From contig OZ022348.1 of the NCBI GenBank assembly GCA_963989245.1, positions 31,313,446 to 31,377,445 on the forward strand: a stretch of 64,000 bases of DNA. The letters are read 5' to 3'. A program made the translations under genes and the position numbers. Positions 44,073 through 55,182 of this stretch are shown here, in pieces (position 1 is the stretch's first letter; each line of letters starts with the position of its first letter). The DNA is from Nansenia antarctica. Taxonomy: Eukaryota > Chordata > Actinopteri > Argentiniformes > Microstomatidae. Below the pieces are notes generated by a model that was not told the origin of the DNA, ran no database searches, and saw only the letters and a list, made by a program, of their open reading frames with translations.

Positions 44073-45958
44073 TGATAGGTGCTTCATTATCATATGAAGA
44101 GAGAACGCATTCATCCTCTAATCACGTTTCATTTCAAATAGCCTAGATTAAGAACATGTCCCACTCACTTACTCTCTGCAATAATGTGGTCTGACTGTGG
44201 AAATGTTTTGGCCTTCAGAAACATGATCTCAATCACATATTCTCCCCTTGTTCTGACATGCAGTTTCACCTATTCACTTAATTCAAAAGTGAAGCATGAT
44301 ACGCTGTGTTGGTAATGTGCCGTCTGTATCTTGCTGTTCTCATTCTCCACATCTCAATCCCCTTGTCATTTTAATTGACTTGGATGATTGGAGTGCCTAG
44401 ACTAACTGGAGACTCTGTGTGTTCTCTGTATGGAAAATGAGAGATATAATTACTTCGGTGGGAGCACTTTCAATTCAGACTGGTCTTACAGATTTGAAAA
44501 GAGGCGTCGTGCATAGAGGCTAATTGTTCCTCGTGTGAATGAAATCCGATACACTGCTGTTCCCTGGTGTAATATGTATGTGTGCACTTAATACTGTAGC
44601 CCCTTTCCATAGTAAACACTAGTGTGTACCACAATGCAAATGTGACAATGTGTCTCTCTATATTGTGTATTTCGGAACACCTGTCCTCCATGCGAAGCCA
44701 CGATGAATTGTTTACGCTATTGTCTCTTTTCTCTTATGTGCGAGGTGCCTTTTAACTAAAGAGAATTACAGCTTTTTTTTTCACCTCACAAATAAAGACA
44801 ACACAACCAGTGCATCCCAAGAGGCCATTGAGTACATGGTTGGTTTACTAATTCAGAGTCTCCTTGGTGGTTGGGTTAACGTTGAATGCTGGAGAAGTTC
44901 ATACGATATGCCACTGTTATTTTCCTCACATCTAAGGGAAGGGAAAGCTGAGCTAGCCGCTCTTTATGTGTCCAGCCCAGGCGGCTGTGACATACAGTAA
45001 GTGGGGTGAGCTAATCCTATGGGAAATAAAGGGGGCATGAGTTATTAACATATTGACAAGCAACATGACAGGAGTGTGTACATTACCAAGAAGCACCCTA
45101 ATGTGGTAATAGAAGGTGGGGCCGGGGGGGACCAGGGGAACAAAGCAGAAAGAAAGGTCATGGGTGCATTGGATTGGGTATGAATCCCTAAGGAAGCGCC
45201 ACTGCAGACAATGGATGTATATATCTCATTCAGGAGAGCTGCTCTCTGTGTTTGTACTTAGCCACCATACTCATGGGATCTGCTGCATTTCCCCCTATTA
45301 TAGCATTGTAATAAATGAATTATTTTCTATAAACTCCCTTACTGAGCTGTTACTGTCATCATAAAGGGGCCATTTGCGACGGAGCTATGTTTGCGAGGAC
45401 TGACCAGTCCAAAAACAGATGAACCAATCCCAGATTGTCCGTTTAACTGAAATGCTGCAGACACAATATCTAATTGTGAACTTTCTTCAGGTCAAGGATA
45501 ACTAAATATAGCCTAATAATGCCAAAGAAATATGATGCACTAGTATTTTTGTTGATAAGTACATTTTGTAGTTAGTTATACATGAATGCATTGGAGGGAA
45601 AACAAAATTTCAACAGAATGCAAGCGCAAAGACAGTATAGGCTTAATTATCAGCTAACGTGTGTCATGCTGAGCCACCGTTGCTTGCTTCCCAGGCACAC
45701 TAAATAGGGAAAGTACGCCCCCTAGTGACAGATTACCGCCACCAGAGAGGGAGTTGAATCCCGCACTAATTTGATATCATGCGACAAATAGGCATAGCCA
45801 TAACAGATACAACTTAGGCCCATAACAGATACAACTTAGGCCTATTGAAATCCATGCAAAAAAACGAAAAGCATGAGAGTAAACTTCAGCAATTGCAGCA
45901 ATCAGATCAGGGGCTCAGATTTTCGTTTTGTTTGTTTTGACACAAAAGTAAAACAGGT
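44073..45958. other. Intergenic interval SOSTDC1-LRRC72 (head to head)
   Basis: The two genes diverge from this roughly 2 kb, so it probably holds control elements for both. Nothing coding is seen. A 23-bp direct duplication (CATAACAGATACAACTTAGG) is at about 45797-45842. Confidence 0.5.
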
Positions 45959-45971
45959 GTTTCCTGGCAAC
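45959..45971 (+). promoter_or_regulatory. RFX X-box-like motif upstream of LRRC72
   Basis: GTTTCC-T-GGCAAC is an inverted-repeat match to the X-box consensus (RYYNYY, 1-3 nt, RRNRAC) bound by RFX factors. It lies 38-50 bp before the LRRC72 ATG, a distance typical of cilium gene promoters. The motif is read directly; the function is inferred. Confidence 0.5.
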
Positions 45972-46008
45972 AGGTGGGACATTCACATTCACAAGTGACA
46001 GGCAGGCG

Positions 46009-47055
46009 ATGGAGCTGTGCGAGAAGGTAGTTAGCTATCTCTGAACTATAAAGTCAATTGTGCTGAAATATTCCTTAAATATGATGTAGATTGAATGCAC
46101 TATTACTCTGTAATTCCTCCGCATATTTCTTATAGGACATTGATTATGCTCTCCACAAGTATGGAATCAGGAGGGACATCGATGTCTGTCAACTTTACCT
46201 CGCCAAAAGGTAGATACGCGATTCGTTTACTCAACTACTAACGAATGAGCAACTTTATGATTGCAAGACTACTTGCAATTACTGAAATTAATAAGGCTGT
46301 AATGCTTCTTTAAATGCTAATGCCTAATATATAGCACTTAAACATGAATATGACTTCTACAGAGGACTCACCCACATCCCTGACCTGTCCAGGTTCTCCC
46401 TGCTGAGATACCTATGGATGAACGACAACAAGGTAGGCAAAGTCAGTTTTATTTAAAGTCAATTTTATTTAAAGTCAATTTTATTCAAAGTCCATTTTAT
46501 TTGTCACGTGCATATCGTACAGGTACAATGTACAGTGAAATGTTACTGCCGGCTCCAAAGAAGTGCTACAAGAGTAAGAAGGTGGAATACAAAAAATCAA
46601 TTTACAAATTCCAAATCAATATATACAGTTTTATAAATATATATATAATATACTATTAATATAAATTAAAATAAATATAAGGTGCTGTAGTTAGTCCATA
46701 TTGCGGGGGGGAGGGGGGGGGCTGTAGCAGCAGTTACAGGCCTGCTGAACACTACTGTCTGCACTCATTGCACTGTCATGGGTTATGGGGATGTCTTTAA
46801 CTTCCATCATTGCTGTGTAGTTAGCCATTTGACAATTGAGTTGGAAGGCAACTCATATTAGAAAGACAAAATACCATTTAATCTACTGTATGCATTTCCA
46901 GTGCGTTTCAACCATGTGTGTAGAAGAGGAAGAAAAGGTTTCTTATTATCTTCTTTTCAGATCAAGGAGATCTCTTGCCACACTCTCAACTGTTGCTTGA
47001 CTGAAATGTACCTACAAAATAATGAAATAATATCTATTTCAGGTAAGGAGTTATG

Positions 47056-47102
<47 letters not shown>

Positions 47103-48276
47103 GTGTGTTATATATATATAATATATTATTATTAATATTATATATATCTTGTGTTCTTATTCTATTAAAATGTGCTATTTGGTGCTTTCAATAAATTGAA
47201 GTATTAACCTTAAGTGAGGCATATGCAGTTCTAGGTATGACATATGTATATTCCATTCCAGGGGTCCTGAGTCACCTGACCTGTCTCAGAGTTCTCCTTC
47301 TGCACAACAACCAGATGAAGAGGCTGGAGGACTCAGTGGCTGAGCTGAAGCACATGCAGGATCTGCATACTGTTAGTGAGTGACCAATGTTAACACTGTT
47401 ACTATTCACAATGTTACACAGTCATGTGAGGAAGAGTTCTGCAAATGTTATAGTTTTGATTCTGTAGTTTTGATTATGAAAGTATGAAACATTTTGTTGC
47501 AGCTTTTTTCCAGAATCCCTTCTCACAAGACCCTGAGTATCGTCAATACGTGATTCATCACTTGCCATCCGTGCAATTACTGGACAGAAGAGGTAATATA
47601 CATTTCCAGCATTCGACTAAAGTAATTTACGTTCTACAAAAACGGAGTACCACTGCCCCCTCCTGGCCAGGTCGCCATTGTAAAATGGAACATGTTCTCA
47701 ATAACCAACTCAGATAAACAAAGATAGCCTAATGAATAAACTGGTGTATAATCCTGTATAGCATTTCTCCTATAGAAGAATGAAACACAACTCAATAAAT
47801 CTCTAATCTCTATACATCAAACTGTACATATCTACCTTAACTGTACGTAGATTACTGTTATCCATCTCTTGTATATACTACTGTACGTATCATACTGTAC
47901 TTATCACTTCATAACTGTATATATCCTATTTTGTCTACAATATGTTTTGCACTATTATCTCTATTTGCACTTCTGGTTAGATGCTAAACTGTTTCGTTGT
48001 CTGGTACTTGTACTCAATGCAATGACAGTAACGTTGAATCTAATCTAATCTAATTAGCATTTCTCAGACTTGAACCTTAAGTAACTGCCTGTTTACAGAG
48101 GTGAAGCAGCAGGAGAGGAGGAGCTCATTCCAGCTGTTCAGTACGGAGCGTTATCGTGTCCTCCAGTCCTTGGCCTTTGGCAGGGGGACGGAGACTCCAG
48201 ACTTGACACTGAGGGACACCAACGATGACGGTCGCCTACTGAAAGGTTTCGGTCTCATTGGTTTGCTGCCATTTTA

Positions 48277-48319
<43 letters not shown>

Positions 48320-48431
48320 GAAGCACTGGGACTCCTAGAATCTGACTGCCTTGATAATTTCACCCTGCCATACATGTGTCATGGGGGATAGGCTACTATA
48401 TAGTCATCAAGTCTCAACTTGTCTCCACTAT

Positions 48432-48476
<45 letters not shown>

Positions 48477-48943
48477 AGTAAGTGCCCTAATTCGATGCAT
48501 GTTTATATCGTTTACATCATATACCACACTGTTTTAATTGATGATATGGCTTTTTCTTGCAGGTAACTGTGGCACAAGAAGACATTTCAACAGGTAAGTG
48601 GCTGTGATCTGTGCTCTCTGAATATTTAGTGCTATAAATCACTAAACGTGATACTAATGGTATATATAGTGTACTTCTATGTATTAGTAGTGATAATAGT
48701 GACATAGATTAATAGAAATTAGCTCTAAATGGTGCCTCTGGCTGCATTCTTTTGAATATTGAATTTAGGCACCGGAATCCGTTTGCTGAGATCTCAGACC
48801 CCAAGATGAGGAAGGCGATGCAGAGGTCCATCATGCAGTTCTCCACAGTGGACTGGAGCGCCTTCCCCACGGACCAGCAGAGACAGCTGGGAGAGTTGGA
48901 CAGACGACCAGGGCCCAACCTCCGCACCGTCCAGTTCAGATGA
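46009..48943 (+). CDS. lrrc72: LRRC72, leucine-rich repeat protein (complete, 9 coding exons)
   Basis: Coding exons: 46009-46026, 46136-46209, 46363-46432, 46961-47042, 47262-47375, 47503-47592, 48099-48245, 48563-48593, 48769-48943. The sum is 801 nt (266 residues plus stop), and every junction keeps phase. Exons 3-5 encode LRR units with LxxLxLxxN-type spacing (LLRYLWMNDNK, TEMYLQNNE, LRVLLLHNNQM). Exon 6 has the LRR-capping look NPFSQDPEYRQYVIHHLPSVQLLDRR. The tail is polar and ends LRTVQFR. Identity rests on the LRR pattern plus position between SOSTDC1 and ANKMY2, as in tetrapods; I did not align it. Molecular function is not established. An RFX-type X-box just upstream suggests ciliated-cell expression. 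Exon 1 has only six codons, so its start is less certain than the other exons. Introns carry an L2-like LINE tail, (AT)n, (GT)n and (TAC)n. Confidence 0.9.
46487..46680 (+). repeat. Interspersed repeat, LRRC72 intron 3
   Basis: Contains TCCATTTTATTTGTCACGTGCATATCGTACAGG and TACAGTGAAATGTTACTGCC (as separate motifs), resembling the 'tatttgtcacat' repeat at 27133-27250. It is preceded by a short AAAGTCAATTTTATTT tandem repeat (46445-46500). Class not determined. Confidence 0.45.
47059..47099. repeat. (AT)n microsatellite, LRRC72 intron 4
   Basis: About 20 AT units 17 bp after the exon 4 donor. A second AT-rich stretch follows at 47110-47150. Confidence 0.9.
47820..48055 (+). mobile_element. 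LINE 3' tail (L2-like) in LRRC72 intron 6
   Basis: Ends with TGTACTCAATGCAATGACAGTAACGTTGAATCTAATCTAATCTAATT (read as ...CAATGACAG then TTGAATC followed by TCTAA repeats). This is the 3' terminus typical of fish L2-type LINEs, which end in a short tandem repeat. 5' truncated, no coding left. Confidence 0.6.
48428..48477. repeat. (TAC)n microsatellite, LRRC72 intron 7
   Basis: About 16 copies of TAC. The same intron has (GT)n at 48281-48318. Confidence 0.9.
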
Positions 48944-49267
48944 GCGCTCTGTAGCAGCGCTCAATAGTGTAAAGTGGCTTCCTCTCTTCACCTCATTTCT
49001 TTCATCCCCGGCGACGGGGAAATGCAGGACAGGTGAAAGTAGCATCAGGCTGCCTGTTCACCAATTCAGTTTAGATGTAGAAAAGGAGATGAGTGGCAGA
49101 GAAATCCACTTTAGACTATTGAGATGCACCCACACCACGTGCACACCTCTCTGCCTGGTTTTATCAGTAAAGGATCAGCATCTTTGTTTCCTTACTGCTC
49201 TCAATTAAAAAAAATCCCATGCACGTTGAGTCCATACTACTTTATCATAAAATGCATTTAAAGTAAT

Positions 49268-49273
49268 AATAAA
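49268..49273 (+). terminator. Candidate poly(A) signal of LRRC72
   Basis: AATAAA 325 nt past the stop codon. An alternative ATTAAA lies at 49204-49209. The ANKMY2 signal on the opposite strand is only about 45 bp further on. Confidence 0.5.
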
Positions 49274-49317
49274 AACAACGGTGCACAAAACATTAATACT
49301 GGGTGATGAGGTTTATG

Positions 49318-49323
49318 TTTATT
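49318..49323 (-). terminator. Candidate poly(A) signal of ANKMY2
   Basis: AATAAA on the minus strand, about 717 nt past the ANKMY2 stop codon. If used, cleavage would fall near 49300, almost touching the LRRC72 3' end. Confidence 0.45.
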
Positions 49324-50039
49324 TTATTGTATTGCAATCACAGTCGTTTGACATCCTTAAAACATCAGTATTCAACTTGACATACAGCAACATCAATAGA
49401 GGGGTAGCCTACTTGGCGTGAGTCATCTTTTCATCCAAGTCCTATGAGGGATGATGAGAGTATTATGGTGTAAAAGTCATTATTTTGGTGGGAATACAAA
49501 CCTTAAATATACTTAACTGTATGCTCACAAATTACCTCCTTTATCAATGTGCTAACTAAGACATATACTTTATGCTAGAGTCTCTTAAGGCAGTCTTAAA
49601 TGACCTGTACAATGTCAATCAAATGCACTACATACACACTCTTCACAACACACTCCCTGAAATACTGTCCATGTTCTCTAACAAAACCGGAACCCAAACA
49701 TAATTACATTGGTCTATAGATATTTCAATATTTCACAGTAAATGTGGATAACTGACAAACAACCTTGAATTAAAAAAAAAAAACATTGACACTTGTGACC
49801 CATATCCTTCCCCGTGTGCAATAGTGTTGCGCTGCTTTGGTGGCAATGTCCGATCATTGATAAATAAGGGATCCTTTCCCTGTTGGATCAGTCCAGAAGC
49901 TTGTGTGCTGTCTCATACCACATCTCCTGGTTGGCTGTTGGTCTTGTGGGTAGGCCTTCCTTATAGGACCACAGTGTGAACCTGGAGTAGGAGATGTCTG
50001 GGTGTAGGTATTGTATCTCTATGGTTAACGTCCCCCTTC
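49324..50039 (-). other. Probable ANKMY2 3' UTR
   Basis: The stretch between the ANKMY2 stop and the AATAAA at 49323-49318 has no repeats I recognise apart from a short A-run. Extent is inferred from the signal. Confidence 0.4.
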
Positions 50040-51873
50040 TCAGTTGTCGGTGGCTGGAGGAGAGTCAGGGCTCGGGGGCTCTCCCTGGGGGTCTGAGGGG
50101 GAGGAGGGATAGTCCTCACTACTCGGCTCCACAGAGAGGTCCTGCATGGAGCTAGTCACGTCCTCCGTCGCCTCACTCTCCTCTGAGAAAGCAAGAGAGC
50201 ACACTGTATGACCGATGCCCAGGAGAAGGACAAGAGCCTATTTGATCAGCTAAAGACCACTTCAGAAGTTCACTGCAAAAGTGTCATTAATGAACAATCA
50301 CATTGATCAGAATCAAGGTGGGTATAGATTACACCTGTCCGTTGTAAAGTGGGGCACCTTACATACCTTTACTGCGTTGTTCTATTAGCCTGGCTGACTC
50401 TTCTTCCTGTTTTTCCCTCTGCTCCTGCAGTTTCTTGCAGACCTTCTTGTGGGTGAACCAGTGCGTTTTCTGGCAGTCTTGGTCACAATATATCACCTGT
50501 ACATAACAACGTATAAAAAGTTGTTTAAGTGGGGTTTGATTTGATTTGATTTATTAGGATCCCCATTACTATCCCTGGGGTCAACAGAAAACATATAACA
50601 AAGAAAAACCATTGACAAACAACAATAAATAACAGAAATGTAACAACAAATACTCAGCTAGGATTCAATGCGTATGATGTGCTGCTTCACTTGTTTTATT
50701 CTGGATACATCAATGTATTTAAATGTATTCTATATTCTGGTTGAACCATATCCAACACATTCCATATTCAATACATTCCATGAGACCACTGCTGATACTA
50801 GTCCTCTGTGGCTCAGTTGGTAGAGGATGGCACAAACAACTCTTAGATTGTGGGTTTGATTCCCGCTGGGACCATTTATACTGAAACATGTATACATACA
50901 CTACACAATGTAAGTCACTTTGGATACAAGCATCGGCTAAATGGCATATATATGATTATATGACATTGATCCACAGCATGACACCTATGTGGCCTACCAT
51001 GACACCTATGTGGCCTACCATGACACCTATGTGGCCTACCATGACACCTATGTGGCCTACCATTTTACAGATGGAGCATCTCTTCTCGGCTCCTTTCTCT
51101 CCACAAGTGGTACAGAACTCAGCGTCCATGAAGCCCACCTGACCTGTGATTGCCTGGGTCAGGACCGAGATAGCAGTTGGGTCGTTTCCCTGGAGGGGCA
51201 ACAGCAGGACAGAGGCGAGATGAGAGGGTAGGTGCGAAAAGTAAACAATGCCAAAAAAAGACAAAATGTAAGTAGCAATACCACAAACCCTGTGTGAAAA
51301 TGCCACAAACAGCAAAAAAAAAAATGTCTCTGACTCACAGGATAAAACCATCACGAGAGAGGCTTTACTCTAACAAGAGCTGACCTCTAACAATTGGATA
51401 CAAAGACTGATTGAAAAGGGGTTTGAGTGACTTACTATCTCCACAGGAGCGATGCTCCTGACCAGCTGCTGCAACAGAGTGGCGTCTGAGTAGGGGAACT
51501 TGCGGATGCACTCTCGGACAAATTTCTCCTGGAACAACGGAAAGCCGTCATTCTCCCGACCCTTCAACATGCTGGGGGAGGGCAATGGGAAAGCAACGGT
51601 TTATATTCAATATGGCGGCCTAACAAAACAGGGTGTAGTATATCAGGGTATGATGACACTTCAGTGGCAGATATTCATGACAGCATATTGTGTCCATCTC
51701 CTCTACAGCTTACAAAATCGTGTTGTAGCTTTTTCAATAAAAGAAATAAAAGCAAAATATCATTAAGTTATCAAAAGTCCTGAATGTAGCTCACCAGCTA
51801 CAGTGGCTAAACCTGCTGACCCAGGCCCAATTTTATCAACATAACATAAGAAACCGCATCCTGTATATGGTTA

Positions 51874-51927
<54 letters not shown>

Positions 51928-52790
51928 CTCTTGATGAGTCCATCAAGCTTGTCGTCACGGTCCTTGAGGAAGGAGCCACACTTGCTCAGCACACAGCTGA
52001 TGTAGTGCATCTTCATGGCTAACACTTCGTTCATGTCCTGCTGCTTCACACACTTCTCGCAGATGAGCTCCATCACACGCCTGCACTTTTCCAGGGCCTC
52101 CACCTCCGCCAGCAGGGGGTTCTCCTTCACCAGCATCACCATCTGGGGGAGAGAGAGGGAGAAAAGGGAGGCAAAGAGAAAAAAACAAAAAGAGAGATAG
52201 AGAGAGAGAGAGAGATAGGGATGGAAAAAATTCCATCAGTAGTTTCAACAGTAGTGAAGACCTGAGGAAAGGGCTATTTCTGAGTATTGAGACAAAGAGT
52301 AAGTGGATCACTCACAGAGAGTCTAAAAGTGGTGCTCATGGTTTACCTTGACAGGGTTCAGGTTGGTGCTCATGATGATCTTATGGAGAGGTCCTGACAG
52401 TTTGAGCGGCAGCTTGGGTTCCTTCTCCAGTCCCTGGGCCTTGGTGTAGTACTCCAGCCTCGCCCGGGAGAAGAAGTTGTTGATCACCGTCACACAGTCA
52501 TGCTGCCCTGAAGAGAGGATGGACGGATGGAAAAATGTGTAACTCAATCTGCACATTTAAAAGAAAAACGTTTTAGAAATATGATGAATAAATCAGAAAT
52601 CTGAAGTATTCAGACGTATGTAACGTTTGGAACTTTTGTTTTTGTTTTGTTTATGCTTTTCTTTTTGCTCCTGTTTTGTTTTAAAAGATAACATGTAAAA
52701 GGGTAGGCACTATAAGCTATTTACTTCAGCCTACACCTTTTTGGTCATTTTATGTTTTTATTTTCCATTTCATTTAATGTAGTAGAAATT

Positions 52791-52836
<46 letters not shown>

Positions 52837-54911
52837 GCTGCTGCTACTGGATAAGAAAACTTTAAATGCAGTTTAAATCTGAAAATGTATAATGTCTAAA
52901 AAAGATATATATGTTTAACTATTACAGGTGCCATCATGTCCATGCCACAGAACATGAGGATGAGGATGTTGATACACTATGTGTAAGGAGATACGCTCAT
53001 GTTATAAACAACTACTGTGTGTCAACACACCGACAAACGCAGCCATCTGAGCTGCTGTGCGTCCAACAGAGTTGACCACATCTGTCTCTGCCCCTGCATC
53101 CAACATCATCCAGGTGATGTCAGTCTTCCCTACAGGTAGAGAAAAAAATAAGTCATTTCACACATTTAAAGATTTGTCTTTGGGCAAGTTAGACCCTGTT
53201 CTGTAACATGTACAATAATAATATAATATACTACTACTACTACTACTACTAATAATAATAATAATATATATATGCCATTTAGCTGACGCTTTTATTGCAG
53301 TGAGTGCATACATTTCAGTATATATGGTCCCAACAGGAATCGAACCCACAACCTAAGCATTGTTAGCACTGTACTCCAACCAACTGAGCTACAGGGATAT
53401 CCCTCTCTAATTACCTGACAGCCCAGCGAACATCAGCGCTGTGTAGCCATGCTCGTGTTCATTGCAGTTCACATCTGCCCCATGTTGCAGTAGCAGTTTG
53501 CACATGTCCGCCTTGCCCTTGTATGCAGCATGCATGAGGGGCGTCATCCCATACTGAAGAAGGGAAACACACCTGTCAAAGACTTGTGTGTGACGTTTGA
53601 GAAAAGCATTTAAGAATTATAGAGACCCTGGGACTAAATTAGGCCTACGTCGCTGACAAGATATTTTAGAATAGCATTAGTGCGGTGGAATAATAATGAT
53701 GAACCAAACATGCCTGTCACACACCTGATGTTGACAGACAGGCCTAAACTAGAACAACTGAAACTGCTGTTCTAAGAGAGCCACACTCAAGAGACCCTCC
53801 TTTAGCGCTTCGGCTAGATCTCTTAAGCCAGATGCACCTGTCATGATGAACAAAGGCAGCGTAAGCTCCCTGGCAGTGGGTTCAGCCCTACACAGGCCTA
53901 CTGTCCAACTCGAAGGTCAATTGTGAGATAAGAAATCAACAGTGCCAGCGACAAAATGATACTCATCGAAACAGAATGAGACACGAGAGATGAGCACAGT
54001 TACATTGTTCATCTTTAAATCACTGACAGACACATCGACATTGTGGACATGTACCTCATCCAAACAGTTGACTCGTACATCCTTGCAGCCTAACAGTCTT
54101 GAGGCTTCCTGAACATTTCCTAAGAAATTGGGGATACAGTAAAGTTAGTAAAGTGCGAATTAAGCATGTATGACATTACTTTTCTGTGTGTATGATTACT
54201 TCTAACTTAAACTAATCGATAACCAAAGCTAAGCATGGCTTAAGATCAACAGTTGTCTTATACAGTACTATAGTACTAAAACAACATGAAGGTAGGTGAA
54301 GTATCCCCAGCTATGGAAGCATATAGCTGACATAATTCAAATGCCAATGCAATATGAGATTGCAATTGCATGTTCCACTTTTGCATGCATTCTGAATGCA
54401 TGCAAAAGTGGAACATGTCATTGCAATCTCATATTGCATTGGCATTTGAATTATGTCAGCTATATGCTTCCATACCCAGCCAGCCTATGAGGACAAACCA
54501 GTGACCAGGCAAAGGGACACACATGAATGTCCATCACCTCCACTCTGCTGACATCACTGACTCCTGCTAGCATTGCTCGCCTAGCTGTGCATGCATAGTC
54601 CACATAGAAACAGCTAGCTACAGTTAGCTAACTCACAAAGTCATCAACTTGCAATCATTTGCAAAAAAAAAAATTAAAAATGTTGGTGACAGATTGCACA
54701 TGCAAACAGCCACCACCGCGAGATGATGCATTGAGTCCATAATGATACTAAAAGTCAAGTAAAATGATCGGCAATGGAAAAGATTAGCTGTCAACATGAC
54801 ATTAGCATAAAAGGGTTGCTAGTAGCTAGCTAAGGAGGCTTTACCTGCAGCAATAACCTGGAATAACTCCTTCTCGGTGGAAGACAGATCCCCCTTCTTC
54901 GGTGCTGACAT
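50040..54911 (-). CDS. ankmy2: ANKMY2, ankyrin-repeat and MYND zinc-finger protein (complete, 10 coding exons)
   Basis: The family is linked to trafficking of adenylyl cyclases to the cilium and to Hedgehog signalling; that is known from orthologues, not visible here. Coding exons: 54911-54845, 54119-54055, 53553-53415, 53129-53031, 52507-52347, 52142-51928, 51571-51436, 51189-51061, 50496-50367, 50182-50040. They sum to 1284 nt (427 residues plus stop), all joins in phase. Ankyrin repeats occupy about residues 40-160 (for example MTPLMHAAYKGKADMCKLLLQHGADVN). The MYND finger is intact: C320, C323, C332, C335, C341, C345, H353, C357, with intron 8 splitting it between residues 337 and 338. 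After it come a charged segment (QEQREKQEEE) and an acidic, Ser/Pro-rich tail. The donor of intron 8 sits at the edge of a four-copy 21-bp array. Intron 1 contains a long palindrome, and a Harbinger-type MITE lies about 130 bp upstream of the ATG. Confidence 0.96.
50530..50670 (+). repeat. Interspersed repeat beginning with (TTGAT)n
   Basis: Begins TTTGATTTGATTTGATTTATTAGGATCCCCATTA, a start I recall as widespread in salmonid genomes (here split: TTGATTTGATTTAT then TAGGATCCCC). It lies within ANKMY2 intron 8. Class not determined. Confidence 0.5.
50801..50951 (+). mobile_element. tRNA-derived SINE
   Basis: The head reads like a tRNA with A-box (GGCTCAGTTGGTAGAGG) and B-box (GGGTTTGATTCCCGC). 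The tail is GTAAGTCACTTTGGATACAAGC...AAATGGCATATATA. Same family as 8889-9014, 20813-20970 and 53266-53398. It lies inside ANKMY2 intron 8, next to the 21-bp array. Confidence 0.8.
50977..51060 (-). repeat. 21-bp tandem array (4 copies) at the ANKMY2 intron 8 donor
   Basis: Four identical 21-bp units directly abut the end of exon 8. On the minus strand each begins GTAGGCC, so the splice donor context ATG|GTAGG occurs four times (GT at 51060, 51039, 51018, 50997). The unit is 7 codons and open in the ANKMY2 frame (VGHIGVM). Confidence 0.95.
51873..51927. repeat. (GCAC)n/(CA)n microsatellite at the ANKMY2 exon 6 donor
   Basis: The tetranucleotide array runs up to the 5' splice site of intron 6: the donor GTGTGTGTG is itself the first part of the array. 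Length changes could alter the donor's downstream bases. Confidence 0.85.
52791..52836. repeat. (CAA)n microsatellite, ANKMY2 intron 4
   Basis: About 15 copies of a trinucleotide unit in the intron between exons 4 and 5. Confidence 0.9.
53266..53398 (-). mobile_element. tRNA-derived SINE (same family)
   Basis: Minus-strand copy with B-box GGTTCGATTCCTGTTGG and the GCCATTTAGCTGACGC tail as seen on the plus strand. It is adjacent to ANKMY2 exon 3 (ends at 53415), inside intron 3. (TAC)n/(TAA)n sits at its tail. Confidence 0.75.
54312..54474. repeat. 163-bp near-perfect palindrome in ANKMY2 intron 1
   Basis: Arms of about 81 bp pair around position 54393 with only two mismatches and virtually no loop. 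No ORF. It could be a MITE consisting only of ends, or a recent inverted duplication. Transcribed with ANKMY2, it would fold into a long hairpin RNA. Confidence 0.9.
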
Positions 54912-55041
54912 GTTGGTGACAAGTGTAGGTTTATAAACAATCAGATAAACACGGAGGACCGATAAGCGACACTAAACCACAACGACACGTTTGATTATTC
55001 TCATTGTGCAGTTTGCTGCTAGCTGACTAGCCGGAGGCTTA

Positions 55042-55182
55042 GGGTGCGTTCGTAAACACGCTCTGGAAATCTGATCAGCACTCATGGAGTGCCCTCTTGT
55101 CCAATCAAATTACTTGGTCCCTTTGTGAGGTTGAACCCAGTGTGCGCTCCGGCGCTCTCACAGAATATTTACGAACGCAGCC
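55042..55182. mobile_element. PIF/Harbinger-like MITE upstream of ANKMY2
   Basis: A 141-bp element with ends GGGTGCGTTCGTAAA and TTTACGAACGCAGCC, flanked by TTA on both sides (a 3-bp duplication typical of Harbinger). It starts 131 bp upstream of the ANKMY2 ATG. Confidence 0.65.

Noticed and set aside
50977..51060. CRISPR-like direct repeats
   Set aside because: Units are contiguous with no spacers, in a vertebrate intron; a tandem array, not CRISPR.
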